Source: Oscillospiraceae bacterium (GTDB lineage: Bacteria; Bacillota; Clostridia; Oscillospirales; Oscillospiraceae). Taken from it: a stretch of DNA of 10,697 nucleotides. Both the position numbers and the translations under genes were made by a program. This document shows, piece by piece, positions 1 through 6,635 of this stretch. The notes under the pieces are model-generated. The model had not been told where the DNA came from and ran no database searches. It worked only from the letters and a program-made list of their open reading frames with translations. Each line of letters begins with the position of its first letter. Position 1 is the stretch's first letter. Location of the stretch: positions 1 through 10,697 of the forward strand of contig JAIEFH010000091.1 in assembly GCA_029067025.1 (NCBI GenBank). Direction: 5' to 3'.

Positions 1-1
1 G

Positions 2-553
2 ATCCTGTACCAAATCGCCAAGGACAAGCTGCTGAAGCTGGCTGAGGACGATCAGCCCTTCAACTTCACCATGCTGACGGTGGACACCCACCACATCGGC
101 GGATATGTCTGCGAGCTGTGCGGCAGCGAGTACGAAAACCAGACCGCCAACGTGGTGGCCTGTGCCGACCGGCAGATCGCCGAGTTCCTCGAGTGGTGCT
201 CCCAGCAGGATTTCTATGAGGACACCGTAATCGTTGTTCTGGGCGACCACCCGAGAATGGACACCAATCTGGTGGAGAACCTGGAGTACTATGACAGGAC
301 GGTGTACAACTGCTTCCTCAACCTCGCCTGCCCGCTTCCGGACGTGAGCCGCCGCCAGAACCGGGAATTCTCCACGCTGGACTACTACCCCACCATACTG
401 GCCGCCATGGGCTTTAACATTGAGGGGGACCGCCTGGGCTTAGGCGTGAACCTGTTCTCCGATAAAGACACCCTCTCCGAGCGCATGGGCTTTAAGAGCC
501 TGGACTACGAGATCGCCAAGTACTCCCCTTACTATGTCGAGCACTTTGCCTGA
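2..553 (+). CDS. LTA synthase-like sulfatase (phosphoglycerol transferase family), C-terminal part, 5' truncated
   Basis: The reading frame is open from the window edge, so the true start lies upstream; 183 residues remain. The visible part matches the end of the extracellular catalytic domain of the LtaS/MdoB branch of the alkaline phosphatase superfamily. It has a TVDTHH motif (the His is a likely substrate or metal residue, as in the LtaS NHFPF region) and, about 67 residues later, VVLGDH with the paired Asp-His metal ligands. The N-terminal membrane helices and the Thr nucleophile are not in the window. Family members move glycerol phosphate from phosphatidylglycerol to a growing polymer outside the membrane, or modify surface glycans with phosphoglycerol or phosphoethanolamine; which applies here cannot be told. 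It is followed by 84 bp containing a fresh promoter, so it probably ends an earlier transcription unit, although I see no clear terminator. Family call is firm; substrate is not. Confidence 0.85.
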   Translation: MLYQIAKDKLLKLAEDDQPFNFTMLTVDTHHIGGYVCELCGSEYENQTANVVACADRQIAEFLEWCSQQDFYEDTVIVVLGDHPRMDTNLVENLEYYDRTVYNCFLNLACPLPDVSRRQNREFSTLDYYPTILAAMGFNIEGDRLGLGVNLFSDKDTLSERMGFKSLDYEIAKYSPYYVEHFA

Positions 554-565
554 ACCGCGGCGGTG

Positions 566-594
566 TTGACATCCTCCGGCATTAAGTGTATATT
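566..594 (+). promoter_or_regulatory. Sigma-A-type promoter upstream of the sulfatase/YidC-fusion operon
   Basis: A perfect -35 box TTGACA (566-571) is followed after exactly 17 bp by TATATT (589-594), five of six matches to TATAAT. The predicted start point is near 601, about 37 nt ahead of the ATG at 638. This is the best promoter in the window. It lies in the 84-bp gap after the first sulfatase and should drive the genes from 638 to 5588. Confidence 0.75.
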
Positions 595-607
595 AATGTA
601 TTAATGT
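581..607 (+). repeat. AT-rich repeat over the -10 and start point, possible operator
   Basis: ATTAATGT occurs twice in perfect tandem (592-599 and 600-607), and a near copy, ATTAAGTGT, starts at 581. Because ATTAAT is its own reverse complement, 592-605 (ATTAATGTATTAAT) is also an inverted repeat with a 2-bp spacer. It covers the end of the -10 box and the predicted start site, where a repressor would act. The AT richness stands out against the GC-rich surroundings. No regulator is identified, and part of the AT content may simply serve promoter melting. Confidence 0.4.
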
Positions 608-637
608 AAACCGAACCGTTGGGAGGAACCGATCCCT

Positions 638-2425
638 ATGCTCCGAGAGCTGAAAGCTTCCGCCGGCAGAAAATGGAGCGCGCTCTGGATGGACAAGCGG
701 GCCTTTCAAACCCGCTTGTTCCTTGCCGCCGCCTGTGCCTTTAACTGCGTGTTCACATTTATCTTCTTTGGCCCCTGTGAGCTGTATCTGCAAAATACCA
801 GCGATATGACCTTTCCCTTCAGCCTGCTGGTGCCTGTCATGGCGCTGGCAGGGCTGGGGATTTTTGCCGTTTTGCTGGCTGTTTTACTAGTACTCCGGGG
901 CAAGCCCTTTAATTACGCCGTGTCCCTCCTTTTCGCGGTGACGCTGGCGGGCTACCTCCAGGGAAACTTTTGGAACGTGGATCACGGCACGCTGGACGGC
1001 ACCTCGGTGACATGGCAGAACTACAGAGGGGCCATGCTAAAGAACCTTGTAGTCTGGCTGATCGTCATCGGAGCCGTGTTCACCCTGCTGTATTTCAGCC
1101 GGATGCTGTGGACGCGGACGCTGGAAGCCGTATCCCTGCTGCTGGCGGCGATGCAGGCGGTGGCCCTCGTCAGCCTCATCAACACCACCAACCTCTCCGC
1201 GCTGCAGGAGCGGTATCTCTCCACCGAGGGGATTTTTGAGCTGGCTCCCTCCCAAAATGTGGTGTTCTTTCTGTTGGACCGCTGTGACCGCTCCTATCTG
1301 GACGACCTGCTCGCCCAGCACCCGGAGTGGGAGGCGGAGCTTGGCGGCTTCACCAGCTACCAGGACTTCACCGGCAGTTTCAGCCGCACCTACGCCTCTG
1401 TCACCTACCTGCTCACCGGGGTCAGGGACGATGACGCCGCCCCCTTCGAAATCCGCAAGCGGGACTATTTCCGCCGGGCGTGGGGGCGCTCCTCCTTTTT
1501 GTCCGACCTCCATAATACGGGCTGTCAGGTGGGGCTCTATTCCCATGTGGGCGACGTGGTGGGCGAGATGGATAACGTGGAGGGCAAGATCGACAACATC
1601 GGCCAGAACGCGGTGAGCTACAGCCGCCGGATCATGCTGGCAAAAATGCTGGAGCTGTCCGTCTACCGCTACGCGCCGGAGGCTCTCAAGCCCTATTTCC
1701 AGCTCTATACCGGCGACCTGGACGCGGTCCAGACCGCCCCCAGCGGGGATCTCTATCAAATCGACGACCCCGAGTTCTGGGAGCGCTACCGCGCCCAGGG
1801 ACTGAGCGTCAACGACGGACTGACCGGGTGCTTCCGCTTCTACCATCTTCAGGGCGCCCACTACCCCTTCAACATGGGCGAGACGGCGGAGCGGATGGAG
1901 ACGAGATGGGATTCCGCGGGCCAGCACGACCAGATGGTGGGAAATATGGAGATGATCCTCCAATACCTGGACGAGCTGCGGGAAAAGGGTGTCTATGACG
2001 ACACCACCGTCATCATCAGCACCGACCATGCGGCAGACTACCCCGAGTGGGTTGGTAACGACTGGACCACCACCACCCAGGGTCTGAGCCGCCTGGACAG
2101 CCCCCGGCTGCTCCCCCTGCTCATCAAGCCCGCCCACGCCGACACCAGCCAGCCCATGAGGCTGTCCTACAAGCAGATCTGCCAGGACAACCTCCGGGCC
2201 TCCATCGCCGGGTGGTTTGGACTGGACGCCGCAAAATACGGCCGGACCATCGAGTCCATCGGCGAGGACGAGGATATGACGCGCACCTTCTGGATGCTGC
2301 TGTACGATGAGACACTGACCACCCGGGACGCGTACATGGGAACCTATGTCATCCACGGGGACGGCAACGACTTTTCCAACTGGAATCTGACCCAGCTCAC
2401 CCCCTTGGGCACCCATGTCTGGTAA
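638..2425 (+). CDS. Divergent membrane sulfatase / phosphotransferase of the LtaS-EptA superfamily
   Basis: A 595-residue protein with hydrophobic helices at roughly 27-49, 60-87, 93-110, 133-153 and 161-183, then a catalytic domain from about residue 205 predicted to face outside. This five-helix-plus-sulfatase plan is that of LtaS. Likely active-site residues are Asp214 (FLLDRCD), Thr251 as nucleophile (SFSRTYAS), His408 (QGAHYPF) and Asp463-His464 (STDHAAD). The first ligand is Asp in LLDRCD, where LtaS has a Glu in MESF, so this is not a standard LtaS; it may transfer another phospho-group or act on another glycan. The start is set by GGGAGG at 621-626, 11 nt before the ATG. It is first in a four-gene unit behind the promoter at 566-594, and the next start lies 16 nt after its stop. 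A second sulfatase gene lies just upstream, giving a tandem pair of different types. Confidence 0.8.
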   Translation: MLRELKASAGRKWSALWMDKRAFQTRLFLAAACAFNCVFTFIFFGPCELYLQNTSDMTFPFSLLVPVMALAGLGIFAVLLAVLLVLRGKPFNYAVSLLFAVTLAGYLQGNFWNVDHGTLDGTSVTWQNYRGAMLKNLVVWLIVIGAVFTLLYFSRMLWTRTLEAVSLLLAAMQAVALVSLINTTNLSALQERYLSTEGIFELAPSQNVVFFLLDRCDRSYLDDLLAQHPEWEAELGGFTSYQDFTGSFSRTYASVTYLLTGVRDDDAAPFEIRKRDYFRRAWGRSSFLSDLHNTGCQVGLYSHVGDVVGEMDNVEGKIDNIGQNAVSYSRRIMLAKMLELSVYRYAPEALKPYFQLYTGDLDAVQTAPSGDLYQIDDPEFWERYRAQGLSVNDGLTGCFRFYHLQGAHYPFNMGETAERMETRWDSAGQHDQMVGNMEMILQYLDELREKGVYDDTTVIISTDHAADYPEWVGNDWTTTTQGLSRLDSPRLLPLLIKPAHADTSQPMRLSYKQICQDNLRASIAGWFGLDAAKYGRTIESIGEDEDMTRTFWMLLYDETLTTRDAYMGTYVIHGDGNDFSNWNLTQLTPLGTHVW

Positions 2426-2428
2426 GAT

Positions 2429-2434
2429 AGGAGG
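2429..2434 (+). promoter_or_regulatory. Ribosome binding site fixing the start at 2442
   Basis: AGGAGG lies 7 nt before ATG 2442. The alternative in-frame ATG at 2415 would overlap the preceding gene by 11 bp, has no such site, and would add nine polar residues ahead of an otherwise clean signal peptide. I therefore start the small membrane protein at 2442. Confidence 0.8.
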
Positions 2435-2441
2435 GCCTTCC

Positions 2442-2936
2442 ATGAAAAAACTGGCACAATTCATCTACTTTTTCGGGTTTGGCCTGATGCTGTTCTCCGT
2501 GACGGCCCTGGCCTATATCGACCCCTCCGCCATGACCTATATGATCCAGCTCGCCGCCGGCGTGGCCATCGCGGCGGGCGCGGGCTTCAGCTTTTATCTG
2601 CGTAAGCTGAAGCGCAGATTTTCCAAAGGCCGGAACAGCCGCGCCGCTGTCCAGCCCTTCGCGGACGACGATGACGACGACATTGGCTACGGCGATTACG
2701 AGCTGGAGCCCGCCGCCTCTCAGTCCCAAGTCTCCCCCGCCCCGGCGGCGGAGCGGCTATACGCGACGGAGCCTGTCTCCCTTCCCAGCACCCCCGCCGA
2801 CCCCTTTGACGAGACAGGGGGCGAGGGCGGTCTTGCCGCCGAGAACCGGGAGCTGCGCCGCCTGCTGGCGGAGGAGCGCAAAAAGGTGGAGGAGCTGAAG
2901 CGGGCCCTGCACATCTGCACCGCCCCCCGGAAATGA
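2442..2936 (+). CDS. Small membrane protein with signal peptide, acidic linker and C-terminal coiled coil
   Basis: A 164-residue protein I cannot name. It begins with Met-Lys-Lys and a hydrophobic stretch (about 5-24) ending in TALA, an Ala-X-Ala signal peptidase I site predicted to cut before Tyr25. The next residues are IDPSAM, then a second hydrophobic helix (about 32-54) with a strongly basic inner edge (RKLKRRF). After cleavage the protein would have a very short outside N-terminus, one membrane helix and a cytoplasmic tail. The tail has six Asp in a row (75-80), a Pro/Ala/Glu-rich linker (about 88-128) and a charged Leu-rich helix (about 131-157) likely to form a coiled coil. Short proteins with an IDP motif followed by a helix and basic residues recur near sulfatase genes in Clostridia, from memory and unchecked. 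Its last four bases overlap the signal peptidase gene, so the two are probably translationally coupled. A partner or scaffold role is a guess. Confidence 0.75.
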   Translation: MKKLAQFIYFFGFGLMLFSVTALAYIDPSAMTYMIQLAAGVAIAAGAGFSFYLRKLKRRFSKGRNSRAAVQPFADDDDDDIGYGDYELEPAASQSQVSPAPAAERLYATEPVSLPSTPADPFDETGGEGGLAAENRELRRLLAEERKKVEELKRALHICTAPRK

Positions 2937-3448
2937 AGGAGCGGGCACAAAAAAAGGACCGATGGTGGCTACTCCCCCTCCTGGCCGTGGCGCTGGCCGC
3001 GTTCCTCAACCTGTTCATCCTCATCAACGCCCATGTGCCCTCCGGCTCCATGGAGCCCATCATCCCCACCGGGGCGCTGCTGGTGGGTGACCGCACGGCC
3101 TACCTCCGGGGAGAGCCCCAGGCGGGGGACGTGGTGCTGTTCCGCCACCAGTCGGAGTTTGGGCGGGACATCATCATCAAGCGGGTGATCGCCCTGCCGG
3201 GGCAGACCTTCTCCATGGAAAACGGGCGGGTGTATCTGGCCGGGAAGCTGCTGGACGAGCCGTATATCACGGAATTTTCCGCCGACAGCTATCCCGAGAC
3301 GGTGGTGCCCGAGGGGTGCTACCTGGTGCTGGGGGACAACCGGCGGGATTCCTACGACTCCCGGTTCTGGGCCGACCCCTTCGTCCGGCGGGAGGAGCTG
3401 CTGGCCCGGGCGCTGCTGGTCTACTTCCCCCGGCCCCATCTGCTTTAG
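2933..3448 (+). CDS. lepB: Signal peptidase I
   Basis: A 171-residue Gram-positive-type (SipS/SpsB-like) signal peptidase I. It has one N-terminal helix (about 12-31), the catalytic serine Ser39 in PSGSMEP, the catalytic Lys83 in IIIKRVIALPG, and the conserved GDNRRDSYDSR box at 134-144. All family landmarks are present, so it should be active at the outer face of the membrane, removing signal peptides from secreted proteins. The start is the ATG of an ATGA overlap with the preceding gene, whose product ends its signal peptide in an ideal Ala-X-Ala site. Some LtaS proteins are also released by signal peptidase I after their last helix, so the sulfatase encoded upstream is another possible substrate. 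As it sits in a surface-polymer operon, this is probably a dedicated copy rather than the main housekeeping enzyme. It ends 31 nt before the YidC fusion. Confidence 0.93.
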   Translation: MKERAQKKDRWWLLPLLAVALAAFLNLFILINAHVPSGSMEPIIPTGALLVGDRTAYLRGEPQAGDVVLFRHQSEFGRDIIIKRVIALPGQTFSMENGRVYLAGKLLDEPYITEFSADSYPETVVPEGCYLVLGDNRRDSYDSRFWADPFVRREELLARALLVYFPRPHLL

Positions 3449-3479
3449 TTGCTGAAAGACGAGGTGTCGTCACAACGGT

Positions 3480-5588
3480 ATGGAACTCATCAATACGATC
3501 ATCGGGACGCCGCTGGGCTGGCTGATGTACGGCTGCTACTGGCTGCTGCGCAATTACGGGATCGCCATTCTGGCCTTCACCCTGCTCACCAAGGTGGTCA
3601 TGTTCCCCATCTCCCTGCTGGTGCAGAAAAACTCCATCAAAATGGTGAAGATGAAGCCCCAGTTGGATATGCTGCGCTACCAGTACGTGGACGACAGCGA
3701 CGCTTTCATCGACGCCCAGTCTGCCCTGTACAAAAAAGAGCATTACAACCCCATGGCGGGAGTGATCCCGTTGCTGCTCCAGCTGCCCATCATCCTGGGA
3801 CTGCTGGACGTGGTGTACAAGCCCTTAAAGCATATCCTCCACCTCTCCCCCGAGCTTCAGCGGGCCTTTGTGGAACAGACCGCCCGGCTTATGTCGGTGA
3901 CGGTGGACGCTCTGGGCTCCACCGCCCAGCTCTCCGTGGTGGAGCGGGTGCGGGCCATGCCGGACGCCTTTGCTTCCATCCCCGGCTCGGCGGACGCCAT
4001 CGCCCGCATCCAGAACCTGCGCATGACCTTCTTCGGCATCAACCTGGCCGAGACCCCCAGCGTCCACACCCTGGACGCCCTGTTCCTCATCCCCGTGCTG
4101 GCGGGGCTGTCCGCCCTTGTCATGTGCTGGGTGCAGAACAAGGTGAACGTGCTGCAAATCGAGCAGAACAAGCTGTCCCAGTGGGGGATGACAGCGCTTA
4201 TGATCGCCTTTTCCACCTTTTTCGCCTTCATCGTCCCCGCCGGGGTGGGACTGTACTGGACCTTCGGCAACCTGTTCTCCATCGGGGTCATGTTCCTGTG
4301 CAACGCCGTCTACTCCCCCAAGCAGTACATCGACTACGCCCTGCTGGAGGAGATGAAGCGGACAGCCGCCCTGGATAGGGAGCGGAATAAGCAGAACGCC
4401 GCCCTGGCAAAAAAGTACTACAAGGAGTTCTTCTCCAAGGAAAACAAGGGGAACATGAAAATCATGTTCTACTCCGAGGGCAGCGGGTTTTACAAGTACT
4501 TCCGCGCCCTCATTGAGGCGCTGCTGAGGGATACCAACCTGACTATCCACTATGTCACCAGCGACCCGGAGGACGCTATCTTCCAGAAAAACGAGCCCCG
4601 CATCCGGCCCTACTACGTGGACGAGACCCGGCTCATTTCCCTGATGATGAAGCTGGAGGCGGACATGGTGGTGATGACCACCCCCGATTTGGAGAAGTAC
4701 CACATCAAGCGCTCCCGGGTGAAGGAAAACGTGGAGTACGTCTTTATGGACCACGGGTGCAGCAGCGACAACCTGGCCTACCGCACTGGGGCGCTGGACG
4801 CCTATGACACCCTGCTGGTGGTGAGCCGTGAGCAGGCCGTCGAGGCCAGGGCCATTGAGAAGCTGCGCCGCGTGAAGAAAAAGCGCATCATTGAGTGCGG
4901 CTACGGCCTCATCGACGACATGATCGCCGCCTACAACGCCATGGACAAGGTGGAAAACGAGAAAAAGACCATCCTCATCGCCCCCTCCTGGCAGTATGAC
5001 AACATCATGGATTCCTGCCTGAACGATCTGGTGAACGCCCTGTACGGCAGGGGCTACCGCATCGTCATCCGGCCCCATCCTCAGTATGTGCGCCGGTTCC
5101 CCACGCGGATGAAGGAGATCATCCAGCGGTATCAGGACAAGGCCGGGGACGACTTTGTCATCGAGACTGATTTTTCCTCCAACGTGACGGTGTACACCGC
5201 CGACCTGGTCATCACCGACTGGAGCGGCATCGCCTTCGAGTTCTCCTTCACCACCGACAAGCCCTCCCTGTTCATCAACACCCAGATGAAGGTGGTCAAC
5301 GAGGACTGGCAGAAGATCCCCCTGGTTCCCTTTGACATCACCGCCCGCTCCAAGGTGGGCCGCCAGGTGGAAAAGGGCGAGGTCAAGGAGCTGGCCCCCG
5401 TGGTGGAGGAGCTGCTGGCCCAGCAGGACGATTACAAAGAGCGCATCGCCGAGCTGAAGCAGCAGCACTTCTATAACCTTGGCCGCAGCGGCGAGGTGGG
5501 GGCCCAGTATATCATCCACCGCCTGGAGCGCCGCTATCCCGGCCAGATTGCCTCCCACAACCCGCCCAGCGGGGAAATTGGGCGGTAG
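3480..5588 (+). CDS. YidC/Oxa1 insertase fused to a CDP-glycerol glycerophosphotransferase domain
   Basis: A single uninterrupted frame of 702 residues joins two families. Residues 1-285 are a YidC/Oxa1/SpoIIIJ-type insertase: helix at about 24-45, charged cytoplasmic hairpin 50-90, helix 93-113, an extended outside loop 118-195, helices near 198-217, 236-255 and 258-280. The groove Arg of YidC is replaced by Lys38 (LLTKVVMFP), which keeps the charge. A basic helical linker (about 286-325) leads to a GT-B-like transferase (326-690) of the TagB/TagF family (Glyphos_transf), with His425 in MDHGCSS, His533 in RPHP and the ITDWSG motif at 578-583. These correspond to the HG, RxH and DxSS elements that bind CDP-glycerol. 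The YidC C-terminus faces the cytoplasm, where CDP-glycerol is, so the topology is sensible. A GAGGTG site lies 13 nt before the ATG (rather far), but a stop at 3453 excludes an earlier start. The insertase part may insert membrane enzymes of this pathway or serve only as an anchor. Confidence 0.88.
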   Translation: MELINTIIGTPLGWLMYGCYWLLRNYGIAILAFTLLTKVVMFPISLLVQKNSIKMVKMKPQLDMLRYQYVDDSDAFIDAQSALYKKEHYNPMAGVIPLLLQLPIILGLLDVVYKPLKHILHLSPELQRAFVEQTARLMSVTVDALGSTAQLSVVERVRAMPDAFASIPGSADAIARIQNLRMTFFGINLAETPSVHTLDALFLIPVLAGLSALVMCWVQNKVNVLQIEQNKLSQWGMTALMIAFSTFFAFIVPAGVGLYWTFGNLFSIGVMFLCNAVYSPKQYIDYALLEEMKRTAALDRERNKQNAALAKKYYKEFFSKENKGNMKIMFYSEGSGFYKYFRALIEALLRDTNLTIHYVTSDPEDAIFQKNEPRIRPYYVDETRLISLMMKLEADMVVMTTPDLEKYHIKRSRVKENVEYVFMDHGCSSDNLAYRTGALDAYDTLLVVSREQAVEARAIEKLRRVKKKRIIECGYGLIDDMIAAYNAMDKVENEKKTILIAPSWQYDNIMDSCLNDLVNALYGRGYRIVIRPHPQYVRRFPTRMKEIIQRYQDKAGDDFVIETDFSSNVTVYTADLVITDWSGIAFEFSFTTDKPSLFINTQMKVVNEDWQKIPLVPFDITARSKVGRQVEKGEVKELAPVVEELLAQQDDYKERIAELKQQHFYNLGRSGEVGAQYIIHRLERRYPGQIASHNPPSGEIGR

Positions 5589-5601
5589 CAAAACGCAGAC
5601 A

Positions 5602-5642
5602 AAGGCCCCCGGTCCGCTCTACTGGGACAGACCGGGGGCTTT
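5602..5642 (+). terminator. Terminator-like or attenuator hairpin between the fusion gene and the choline cassette
   Basis: A 13-bp stem pairs 5602-5614 with 5630-5642 (core GCCCCCGGTC with GACCGGGGGC, one G-T pair), closing a 15-nt loop, 14 nt after the stop at 5588. The 3' tail is only CTTTC rather than a long T run, so termination may be partial. The following ribosome site starts 9 nt later and I see no convincing promoter in the gap 5589-5666, so some read-through into the choline kinase gene is likely. That would make the hairpin an attenuator setting the ratio between the two gene groups. Confidence 0.6.
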
Positions 5643-5650
5643 CAAGCATT

Positions 5651-5657
5651 GGAAGGA
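5651..5657 (+). promoter_or_regulatory. Ribosome binding site fixing the start of the choline kinase gene
   Basis: GGAAGGA lies 9 nt before ATG 5667. The longer in-frame reading begins with TTG at 5649, inside this same ribosome site and without one of its own, so 5667 is preferred. Confidence 0.7.
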
Positions 5658-5666
5658 AACCGTTTT

Positions 5667-6635
5667 ATGGACGCACAACCTTATGACAATTTCCCGGCCC
5701 CGGCGGACGCCGCTCGGTTCAGCCTGCTCACCCCCCACGATCTGCGGGTGATCGGGGCGGTGCTCCGCGCCAACCCGGAAGAGGTCACCGGCGTCTCCGC
5801 CTTGAAAAAGGGCATGACCAACCGCTCCTTCCTCTTCTCCTGCCGGGGGGAGAAATACATCATGCGCGTCCCTGGGGAGGGCACCGGACGGCTTATCAAC
5901 CGCCGGTCAGAGACGGCGGTGTACCGTCTCATCCAGGGCCGGGGGCTGTGCGAGGACGTACTCTACATCGACCCGGACAGCGGCTACAAAATCTCCCGGT
6001 TCATCGAGGGCGCCCGCACCTGCGACCCGCTGAACGGGGCGGAAACCGCCGCCGCCATGGACAAGCTGCGCGCCTTCCACGGGCTGGAATTGCGGGCAGA
6101 CCATGAATTCGATCTGTTCGGACATATCGACTTCTACGAATCCCTGTGGGAGGGCGCGCCCTCCGTCTACCCCGATTACCGGGAGACCAAGGAGCGCGTG
6201 TTCCGCTTAAAGCCCTTCCTGGACGCCCAGGCGGGGAAAAAGGTACTCACACACATTGACGCGGTGCCGGACAACTTCCTGTTCTTCCCCAATGATCGGG
6301 GTGGCGAGGAGATCCGCCTCATCGACTGGGAGTACGCCGCCATGCAGGATCCCCACGTGGACATCGCCATGTTCTGCATCTATGCCATGTACGGCCGGGA
6401 GCAGGCGGACAAGCTCATCGACCAGTATTTTACCGAGGGCTGTCCCGCCCTGACCCGAGTCAAAATTTACGGCTACATCGCCGTATGCGGCCTGCTGTGG
6501 AGCAACTGGTGCGAATACAAGCGCTCCCTGGGGGTGGAGTTCGGGGCCTATTCCCTGGCCCAGTACCGCTACGCCCGGGATTATGAGCAGATCGTCCAGC
6601 GAGAGCTGGAACGGCTGGGGGAGGACTTGCCATGA
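5667..6635 (+). CDS. licA: Choline kinase, LicA-like (APH/choline kinase fold)
   Basis: A 322-residue cytoplasmic kinase of the aminoglycoside phosphotransferase/choline kinase superfamily. Visible elements are a glycine-loop equivalent LKKGMTNRSF (47-56), an ATP-binding Lys in GEKYIMRVPG (Lys64), the catalytic Brenner motif THIDAVPDNFLF with His196, Asp198 and Asn203, and the choline kinase motif IDWEYAAMQDPHVDIA (219-234) with metal-binding Asp220. Family members phosphorylate choline, ethanolamine or similar amino alcohols using ATP. The assignment to choline rests mainly on context: it overlaps by ATGA a cytidylyltransferase of LicC type, followed by a BCCT transporter, which reproduces the import, kinase and activation logic of the lic1 locus. 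Length and motifs are normal and intact. It could instead act on ethanolamine. It follows a terminator-like hairpin with no evident promoter of its own. Confidence 0.83.
   Translation: MDAQPYDNFPAPADAARFSLLTPHDLRVIGAVLRANPEEVTGVSALKKGMTNRSFLFSCRGEKYIMRVPGEGTGRLINRRSETAVYRLIQGRGLCEDVLYIDPDSGYKISRFIEGARTCDPLNGAETAAAMDKLRAFHGLELRADHEFDLFGHIDFYESLWEGAPSVYPDYRETKERVFRLKPFLDAQAGKKVLTHIDAVPDNFLFFPNDRGGEEIRLIDWEYAAMQDPHVDIAMFCIYAMYGREQADKLIDQYFTEGCPALTRVKIYGYIAVCGLLWSNWCEYKRSLGVEFGAYSLAQYRYARDYEQIVQRELERLGEDLP

Noticed and set aside
1037..2464. Minus-strand open frame (475 codons) opposite the second sulfatase
   Set aside because: Same shadow pattern: Gly/Val/His-rich, no domain, and contradicted by the conserved + strand sulfatase residues.
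3449..4378. Alternative + strand frame overlapping the start of the YidC fusion
   Set aside because: Composition is Arg/Pro/His/Gly-rich with no membrane pattern; the other frame gives an unmistakable YidC protein.
3825..5591. Minus-strand open frame (588 codons) opposite the YidC fusion
   Set aside because: Low-complexity His/Gly/Val/Asp composition and full overlap with a gene having clear catalytic motifs; a shadow frame.
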